Under the pieces are notes generated by a model. That model saw nothing but the letters and a program-made list of their open reading frames with translations, was not told where the DNA came from and ran no database searches. A program made the position numbers and the translations under genes. A stretch of 64,000 bases of DNA from Amycolatopsis acididurans (GTDB lineage Bacteria; Actinomycetota; Actinomycetes; Mycobacteriales; Pseudonocardiaceae): positions 434,001 through 498,000 of the forward strand of contig NZ_JAAXLS010000001.1 in assembly GCF_012328925.1 (NCBI RefSeq). Reading direction: 5' to 3'. Numbering within the stretch: position 1 is the stretch's first letter; each line of letters starts with the position of its first letter. Shown piece by piece: positions 58,356 through 64,000 of the stretch.

Positions 58356-59003
58356 TCACGCCTGCGCCCTGGCCGGGACCTCGCGGGCGAGCAGCAGCGC
58401 CACGATGCCGAGCATCGTGCCGGTGATCCGGCGCTGCCACACCGCCAACGAGGGACGCCGCGCGATCAGGCTCGCGACGGTCCCGGCCGCGAGGATGAAC
58501 ATCGTGTTGACGGCCACGCTGACCGCGATCTGCACCGCGCCGAGCACGAACCCCTGTGCCGCGGTGCTGCCCAGCGCCGGGTCGATGAACTGCGGGATCA
58601 GCGCGAGGTAGATGATCGCGGCCTTCGGGTTGAGCAGGTTGGTGACCAGGCCCATCCGGAAGAGCTTGGTGGCCGAATCCCGTTGCAGCGCCTCAGGTTC
58701 GAACAGCCCGCGCCCGCCGGGCTTGAGGGCCTTCCACGCCAGATAGGTCAGATACGCCACGCCGGCGGCCTTGAAACCGACATAGAGCCAGGGCGCGGCC
58801 ACGAACACGACGGAAAGGCCGACGTTGGCCATCGTCATGTACACGACGAAACCGGCCGCCGTGCCGCCGAGCGAGATCAGCCCGGCCACGCGCCCCTGAC
58901 TGATGCTGCGCGAAACCAGGTACATCATGTTCGGCCCCGGCGTGAGCACCATGCCCAGCGCCGCCGCGGCCATGCCCGCCGCCGCCCCCATCGAGATCAC
59001 CAT
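58356..59003 (-). CDS. LysE/RhtB family amino-acid exporter
   Basis: 215 residues and six membrane helices. MVLTPGPNMMYLVSRSISQG, GLISLGGTAAGFVVYMTMAN, YLAWKALKPGG and GLVTNLLNPKAAIIYLALIP are characteristic. Likely exports small amino acids or derivatives from the cytoplasm. ATG 59001-59003 is chosen; an ATG four codons downstream is an alternative, and neither has a strong ribosome site. Divergent from the ABC-F gene. Confidence 0.9.
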   Translation of the reverse strand: MVISMGAAAGMAAAALGMVLTPGPNMMYLVSRSISQGRVAGLISLGGTAAGFVVYMTMANVGLSVVFVAAPWLYVGFKAAGVAYLTYLAWKALKPGGRGLFEPEALQRDSATKLFRMGLVTNLLNPKAAIIYLALIPQFIDPALGSTAAQGFVLGAVQIAVSVAVNTMFILAAGTVASLIARRPSLAVWQRRITGTMLGIVALLLAREVPARAQA

Positions 59004-59104
59004 GACGATCAGGATCGCCGGGCGCGGGCGGGCGCGTCGATAGCCAATCCGCGGAAACTGGCCGTGTACGCCCGGCGCAGGGCAGGCCCCGGTCATGGTC
59101 GACA

Positions 59105-60751
59105 ATGGTGCGGGTGAGCGCGACTCTGACGGCGAAGGACCTCGCGGCCGGGCACGGCGACCGGGTGCTGTTCGCGGGGCTCGACATGGTCGTCGCACCC
59201 GGCGAGGTGGTCGGGCTGGTCGGCGTCAACGGCGCGGGCAAGTCCACGCTGCTGCGGATACTGGCCGGCTTGCACAAACCCGAGCAGGGTGTGGTGCGCC
59301 TCGATCCGCCGGGCGCGACCGTCGGGCATCTGCCGCAGGAGCCGGAACGCAGGCCGGGGGAGTCGGTGCGCGCCTTCCTGGCTCGCCGCACCGGAGTGGC
59401 ACGGGCACAAGCCGAACTGGACGCGGTCACCGAAGCGCTGGCCGCCGGGGCCGAGGGCGCCGACGACCGCTACGCCACCGCACTCGATCACTGGCTCGCC
59501 CTCGGTGGCGCGGATCTCGACGAGCGGGCGGGGGAGGTCGCCGCGGACCTGGGGCTGACCGTCGACCTGGACCAGCCGATGACGGCCCTGTCGGGCGGGC
59601 AGGCCGCGCGCGCCGGGCTGGCGTCGTTGCTGCTGAGCCGGTACGACGTGTTCCTGCTCGACGAGCCCACCAACGACCTCGACCTGGACGGCCTGGCCAC
59701 ACTGGAACGGTTCGTCACCGGACTGCGGGCGGCGACCGTGCTGGTCAGCCACGACCGCGAGTTCCTCGCCCGCACCGTCGACGCCGTGCTGGAGCTCGAT
59801 CTGCACCAGCGGCAGGTCAACCTCTACGGCGGCGGGTACGAGTCCTATTTGGAGGAACGTGCCTTCGCGCGGCGGCACGCGCGGGAGGACTACGAGGAGT
59901 ACGCCAGGACCAGGGCCGCGCTGGAGACACGGGCGCGGACGCAGCGCAACTGGCTGGAAAAGGGTGTCCGCAACGCCCGGCGCAAATCCTCCGACAACGA
60001 CAAGGTGGGCCGCAAATTCCGTGCCGAGGCAACGGAAAAGCAGGCCGCGAAGGCCCGGCAGACCGACCGTATGATCGAGCGGCTGGACGTCGTCGAGGAA
60101 CCCCGCAAGGAATGGGAACTGCGGATGGAGATCGCCGCGGCGCCGAGGGCAGGCGCGATCGTGGCGACCCTGCGGGATGCCGTGGTGCGGCGTGACGGGT
60201 TCACGCTCGGGCCCGTCGATCTGCGGATCGACTGGGCGGACAAGGTCGCCATCACCGGGGCGAACGGTGCGGGGAAGTCGACGCTGCTGGCGGCTCTGCT
60301 CGGCCGGATTCCGCTGGACTCGGGTTCGGCGGCGCTCGGGCCCGGCGTGGTCGTCGGCGAGATCGATCAGGCGCGCGGACTGTTCCTGGGCGATCTGCCG
60401 CTGGTGCAGGCGTTCGCGCGGGAGGTTCCGGAGCTCGCCGACGCGGACGTGCGGACGCTGCTGGCGAAGTTCGGTCTCAAGGCCGCGCACGTGCTGCGCC
60501 CGGCGGCCACCCTGTCGCCGGGGGAGCGGACCCGTGCCGCGCTGGCGCTGCTGCAGGCGCGGGGCGTGAACCTGCTGGTGCTCGACGAGCCGACCAACCA
60601 CCTGGACCTGCCCGCGATCGAACAACTCGAGTCCGCTTTGGACGGTTACCCCGGCACGCTGCTGCTGGTGACCCACGACCGTCGCATGCTCGAAGCGGTG
60701 CACGTGACCCGGCGCCTGGACGTGGTGGACGGCCAGGTCACCGAGAAGTGA
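59105..60751 (+). CDS. ABC-F family ATPase (ribosome-associated, antibiotic-resistance or translation factor type)
   Basis: 548 residues with two nucleotide-binding domains and no membrane part. Walker A GLVGVNGAGKSTLLRILAGL and AITGANGAGKSTLLAALLGR; signature LSGGQAARAGLASLLLSRYD and LSPGERTRAALALLQARGVN; Walker B FLLDEPTNDLDLDGL and LVLDEPTNHLDLPAIE. The charged interdomain linker (RKSSDNDKVGRKFRAEATEK) is the ABC-F ribosome-contact region. Resembles actinobacterial resistance-type ABC-F proteins; specific drug unknown. ATG 59105 or GTG 59114 could start it. Confidence 0.93.
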   Translation: MVRVSATLTAKDLAAGHGDRVLFAGLDMVVAPGEVVGLVGVNGAGKSTLLRILAGLHKPEQGVVRLDPPGATVGHLPQEPERRPGESVRAFLARRTGVARAQAELDAVTEALAAGAEGADDRYATALDHWLALGGADLDERAGEVAADLGLTVDLDQPMTALSGGQAARAGLASLLLSRYDVFLLDEPTNDLDLDGLATLERFVTGLRAATVLVSHDREFLARTVDAVLELDLHQRQVNLYGGGYESYLEERAFARRHAREDYEEYARTRAALETRARTQRNWLEKGVRNARRKSSDNDKVGRKFRAEATEKQAAKARQTDRMIERLDVVEEPRKEWELRMEIAAAPRAGAIVATLRDAVVRRDGFTLGPVDLRIDWADKVAITGANGAGKSTLLAALLGRIPLDSGSAALGPGVVVGEIDQARGLFLGDLPLVQAFAREVPELADADVRTLLAKFGLKAAHVLRPAATLSPGERTRAALALLQARGVNLLVLDEPTNHLDLPAIEQLESALDGYPGTLLLVTHDRRMLEAVHVTRRLDVVDGQVTEK

Positions 60752-60753
60752 GG

Positions 60754-60790
60754 CCGGGGAGCCCGGGTGCGGCGCATCCGGGCTCCCCGG
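60754..60790. terminator. Perfect hairpin between convergent genes
   Basis: CCGGGGAGCCCGG (60754-60766) and CCGGGCTCCCCGG (60778-60790) are perfect 13-bp arms around an 11-bp loop, located exactly between the ABC-F stop and the convergent Gls24 stop. No T-run, but the very stable stem suits a GC-rich terminator serving both strands. Confidence 0.75.
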
Positions 60791-60800
60791 CGTACTCGGA

Positions 60801-61790
60801 TCAGGCGAGGTCCGGCACGTGGATGTCGGTGACGTCGACGTCCACTGTGGCGACGTCGAGCCCGAGGAAGTCCTCGACGGCCTCGACCACCTTGATCCGG
60901 ATCTGCTCGGCGAGCGCCTTGACCGCGTGGCCGAACTCGATCACCAACGGCACCGCGATGGTGGCGACGCCGCCGACGACCTCGACAGTGATGCCTTCGT
61001 CGGCAAGGGCGTGCACCCCGTCGATCTTGCCGGCCACGACGGTGACCAGCTTGGTGACGACGCCGTCCCGGACGGTGGTGCTGCCGCGGCCACCGGCAGC
61101 CGGGCGAGCTCCGGTGTCGGCGGTCTCGGGAGTGATGGCTCCGGGGGTGGTGGTCTCGGCGGCGGTGGTGTCGGCTTCGGGGTCGGTGGTCTCGGTGGTC
61201 TCGGTGGTCTCGGCGGCGGGAGCGATGGGCTCGGCGGTGGTGTCGGTGGCTTCGGCTTCGAGGGTGGTGGCTTCGGCGGCGGCGGGCTCGGCCCGGGCGG
61301 TGTCCGGTTCGTCCGCGGCGGCGGCCGGGTCGGTGTCCTCGGCGTCCGTGGTGGCCGGTCCGGCCTCATCGGCCTCCGCCGGGTCCTCATCGGTCTCGGC
61401 GACGCCCGCTTCGTCCACGCTGCCGGTGGCTGCGCTCTCGATGGGCGCCTCGTCGGCGTCCTCGGCAACATCCTCGCCGGAAGCCGTGGCCTCATCGGCC
61501 TCCGCGGCCGCGTCCCCGGAATCCTCGGTGCCGGTGATCGCGACGGCCTCATCCGAATCCTCGGCAGGCGCCTCCCAGGCGCCGTCGTCCGCGGCCTCCT
61601 CGACGGCGGCCTCCCCAACACTCCCCTCGGGGGGAACGGCTTCGCTCTCGGGGGCTTCGTCGCCGGTGACTCGGTCGTCGGCCTCGATGACGACCTCCTT
61701 GATCGCGGCAGCCCCGGTCGCGGGGTAGCCGCCGGTGTGCGAAACGTCGGATTTGCCGCGGCCGAAGATACTGTTGATCACGTCGGACAT
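60801..61790 (-). CDS. Asp23/Gls24 family envelope-stress protein with a long acidic linker
   Basis: 329 residues. The N-terminus (MSDVINSIFGRGKSDVSHTG) leads into about 195 residues of Ala/Glu/Asp/Thr-rich low complexity (for example ETTETTETTDPEADTTAAET), followed by an Asp23/Gls24 domain at about 235-329 (TTVRDGVVTKLVTVVAGKID, ITVEVVGGVATIAVPLVIEF, VKALAEQIRIKVVEAVEDF). Usual Gls24 proteins are only about 110-190 residues. The acidic linker is probably disordered. ATG 61788-61790 follows AAAAGGGGAAACAG. Role presumably in cell-envelope stress; no partner is encoded alongside. Confidence 0.85.
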   Translation of the reverse strand: MSDVINSIFGRGKSDVSHTGGYPATGAAAIKEVVIEADDRVTGDEAPESEAVPPEGSVGEAAVEEAADDGAWEAPAEDSDEAVAITGTEDSGDAAAEADEATASGEDVAEDADEAPIESAATGSVDEAGVAETDEDPAEADEAGPATTDAEDTDPAAAADEPDTARAEPAAAEATTLEAEATDTTAEPIAPAAETTETTETTDPEADTTAAETTTPGAITPETADTGARPAAGGRGSTTVRDGVVTKLVTVVAGKIDGVHALADEGITVEVVGGVATIAVPLVIEFGHAVKALAEQIRIKVVEAVEDFLGLDVATVDVDVTDIHVPDLA

Positions 61791-62080
61791 GGTTCTGTTT
61801 CCCCTTTTCAGGCGCCGATGGGTTGGGGGAGGAGAGCGGACGGGCGCCATGATAGGGCCGCGCCGGTGATCCCGGTCACGTGCTTTCGGTTTCGAGATTT
61901 CGTTGTGTCCCAACAGGTATCGAGCCTGCGACAGACTCCGCACGGCTGCCCGCCGCCGAGTCTTCCCGCCCCGTTCGTCAAGAGTTCAACCCGGCACGGT
62001 GCGAGCCGACGGCGCCGCGCCCGCCGCCCGCATCGCGTGTTCGCTCGGCACGGCAGGAATCCGGTCCTATGCTCATCCGA
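61791..62080. other. 290-bp intergenic region
   Basis: Separates the divergent Gls24 and FUSC genes. It is less GC-rich than its surroundings around 61870-61930. No operator-like palindrome or RNA gene is apparent; one short frame with a GIEPAT string is not supported as coding. The FUSC promoter lies at its right end. Confidence 0.5.
62069..62074 (+). promoter_or_regulatory. -10 box of a probably leaderless FUSC gene
   Basis: TATGCT ends exactly 6 bp before ATG 62081, so transcription should begin at the start codon; no Shine-Dalgarno sequence is present within 12 bp. The -35 region is not clear. Confidence 0.5.
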
Positions 62081-64000
62081 TGACCAGAGGTCCGGTAGTG
62101 CAAGCCCGGCCGTCACGGCTGCCCGCGCTGTCCTGGCGGCCGGTCTGGTCACCCGCCGCGGCGATGCGCGCCGTGCGGGCCACCGTGGTCGTGCCCGGCC
62201 TGTTCGCACTGGGGTACGCGGTCATCGGCGACCTGCAGATCGCCACCTTCGCCGCGTTCGGCGGCTTCGCCACGCTCGTGCTCGCCGCGTTCGGCGGACG
62301 GTGGCAGCACAAGGTACGCGCGCATCTCGGACTGGCGCTCGCGGGCAGCGTGCTCGTCGTGATCGGCACGGCGGTGAACTCCTCGGTCCTGCTGGCCTCG
62401 CTGCTCACCGTCCCGGTCGCCTTCGCGGTGCTCTTCGCCGGAGTGATCGGGCCGAACGCGGCCTCCGGCGCCACCGCCGCGTTGCTCGCCTACGTGCTGC
62501 CCGCGGCCTCGCCCGGCACGCTCGACATGATCCCCGCCCGGCTCGCGGGCTGGTGGCTGGCCTCGGTGGCGGGCACCCTCGCGGTCCTCGCCTTTTCGCC
62601 GCGCCCACGGGGTTTCGCCCTCCGCGACGCGGCGGCCCGCTGCGCACGGACACTGGCGGATCAGCTCGACGCGGCGCTGAGCGGCGGGCCCGCGAAGGAC
62701 TGCCGCACCGCCTCGACCGAGGCCAAGCACGAACTGCTCACCACGTTCACCTCGACCCCGTACCGGCCCACCGGGCTGGAGACCGCGGACCAGGCCATCG
62801 ACAGTCTCGTCGGGCTCCTCGAATGGTGCGCGGTCCTGATCGCCGACAGCCTCTCCGAGTACCGCGACCTCGCCACGATCCCCGACGTGGAGCGGAAACT
62901 GCTCGCCGAGACCGCGGTCGTGCTGCGCGACGTCGGTGCACTGCTCGACGGTGACGAGGTGGAGGTCGACCTCGAACCGCTGGAGCGCCGGCTCGCCGAA
63001 AGCGTCGGCTATCTGCGGCGGCTCAACAGTTCCGGCGACGGATACGCCGACGCCGTGCACCTGTCCTTCCACGCCAGGACCGCGGCGGTCGCGGCACACA
63101 CGGCGATGACCGACGCGCTCATCGCCGCCGATCGCGCCGACCCGTCGACGGTGTCCGGCTCACGGCGGCGGTGGTACGGCGAGACCTTCGACGCCGAGGC
63201 GACCGGCCGGCGGCACCTGACCGGGCCGGCCGCCGCGGCGGCTGTCGTGTCGCGGCACGCGAGTCTGCGCTCGGTGTGGTTCCTCAACAGCATGCGCGGC
63301 GCGCTCGCGCTCGCGGCGGCGATCGCCGTCGCGGACCTCACCGGTGTCGAGCACGGATTCTGGGTCGTCCTCGGCACTTTGTCGGTGCTTCGGACCAGCG
63401 CCGCGGCTACGGGCGCGACGGCGTTGCGGGCACTGCTCGGCACCGCGATCGGGTTCGTGCTCGGTGCGGCGCTGTTGCTGGTGATCGGTACCGGCGCGGC
63501 CGCACTGTGGATCGCGCTGCCCGTTGCGGTGCTCGTGGCCGCCTACGCTCCGGGAGCGCTGCCGTTCGCGGCGGGACAGGCGGCGTTCACGGTCGTCGTC
63601 TCGGTGCTGTTCAACCTGCTCGTCCCGGCAGGCTGGGCGATCGGTGTGGTCCGGATCGAGGACGTGGCCCTCGGGTGCGCGGTCAGCCTTGTCGTCGGGA
63701 TGGTGTTCTGGCCGCGTGGGGCGGCTTCGGTGGTCGCCGACGACATCGCCGACGCGTTGCGGGCGGGCGGGCGGTATCTGGCCGAGTCGGTGGACTGGGC
63801 GCTCGGGCTGCGCACCGCGGCGCCCCGGCCGGGCATGGCGATCGCCGCCGGGGTGCGCCTCGACGACGCGCTCCGTGGATTCCTCGCCGAGCAGGGCACC
63901 AAACGCATGCCGAAGGAAGACCTGTGGCGGCTCGTGTCCGGCACGCTGCGGGCGCGGCTGACCGCGTATTCCCTTGCGGGACTGCCGAATCCGGAGGCGG
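62081..64000 (+). CDS. FUSC family membrane protein (aromatic acid exporter-like), 3' end cut off
   Basis: 640 codons are open to the window edge. An N-terminal block of about five to six membrane helices (VVVPGLFALGYAVIGDLQIA, FGGFATLVLAAFGGRWQHKV) is followed by a soluble helical region (about 185-400) and a second membrane block (SVWFLNSMRGALALAAAIAV, GFWVVLGTLSVLRTSAAATG, LGTAIGFVLGAALLLVIG). This two-block layout is the FUSC/YccS type, associated with export of aromatic acids or drugs (family knowledge). No membrane-fusion partner visible. May continue with about 50-100 more residues. Confidence 0.88.

Noticed and set aside
61880..62083. Short frame encoding VPTGIEPATDSARL, a string often produced by translating tRNA genes
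   Set aside because: No cloverleaf, no TTCGAATCC-type T-loop and no CCA end could be found around it.
60819..62954. Glycine-rich plus-strand frame resembling PE_PGRS-like repeats
   Set aside because: It is the antisense of the acidic repeats in the Gls24 gene, which has a recognisable domain and ribosome site on the minus strand.
1..64000. Secondary-metabolite gene cluster, suggested by the LLM monooxygenases and the ABC-F protein
   Set aside because: No PKS, NRPS, terpene synthase or RiPP modification enzymes; the gene content is catabolic.

Overview
The window is 64 kb of very GC-rich DNA (about 70% G+C, strong G/C bias at third codon positions). GTG and TTG starts are frequent, and IclR, GntR, TetR and LacI regulators, MHS permeases, F420/LLM-type oxidoreductases and ATGA-overlapping genes abound. 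This fits an actinomycete chromosome, most likely Pseudonocardiaceae (Amycolatopsis-like); the assignment is inferred from gene style, not from a marker gene. No rRNA, tRNA, integrase, transposase or CRISPR array is visible. Most of the window is catabolic accessory content; housekeeping-type genes appear mainly at the right end.

Layout. (1) 1-5.9 kb: truncated LLM monooxygenase, IclR regulator, AhpD-like protein, a TetR gene remnant, TfoX-like protein, a tiny membrane protein, a divergent LysR-substrate-domain/DUF5997 pair that looks leaderless, a flavin monooxygenase and an OsmC protein. (2) 5.9-12.1 kb, minus strand: a LacI-headed set (LacI, MFS, CoA-transferase, CoA-ester lyase, DszA/NtaA-type monooxygenase), interrupted by an array of 22-bp tandem repeats. 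(3) 12.1-18.9 kb: hairpin-rich direct repeats, then MHS permease, LLM oxidoreductase, 2Fe-2S subunit and a fused molybdenum/FAD hydroxylase. The fused gene carries an in-frame piece of the same 22-bp repeat. (4) 18.9-40.8 kb: the most interesting part. Two paralogous IclR regulators and seven related 17-bp palindromes (GGTCCG-N5-CGGACC) lie in front of four transcription units: regulator 1; a tandem-fused CoA-transferase plus enoyl-CoA hydratase; ferredoxin/ferredoxin reductase and, divergently, a Rieske oxygenase - LigB ring-cleavage - M20-like - hydrolase - micropeptide - hydrolase - oxidoreductase - IclR operon; and a GMC oxidase - NCS1 permease - hydrolase - flavin monooxygenase - aldehyde dehydrogenase - ligase - amidohydrolase operon. 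I read this as one regulon for an imported aromatic or N-heterocyclic compound; the substrate is unknown. (5) 40.8-48.3 kb: a cyclase divergent from a GntR regulator, a threonate-dehydrogenase-like enzyme, an MHS permease, a split transketolase, a quinone oxidoreductase and a CBS protein. (6) 48.3-57.2 kb: four-carbon acid-sugar (tetronate) catabolism (DenD-like dehydrogenase, GntP permease, SAF/homoserine-dehydrogenase-like protein, DUF1537 kinase, OtnC-like aldolase, DeoR regulator) with pobA and a zinc alcohol dehydrogenase between. (7) 57.2-64 kb: 2H phosphoesterase, MsrA, LysE exporter, ABC-F ATPase, an acidic-linker Gls24 protein and a truncated FUSC membrane protein.

Working model. In region 4 the NCS1 permease would import the compound. 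GMC oxidase and ALDH would oxidise a side-chain alcohol, and the Rieske oxygenase (with FdxA and its reductase) would hydroxylate the ring. The LigB enzyme would open it, hydrolases would cleave the product, and ligase, CoA-transferase and enoyl-CoA hydratase would channel fragments to central metabolism. Three hydrolase-fold proteins here have lost canonical catalytic residues, so some steps may be unusual. In region 6, tetronates would be oxidised, phosphorylated and decarboxylated to dihydroxyacetone phosphate, but the expected OtnI isomerase is not in the window.
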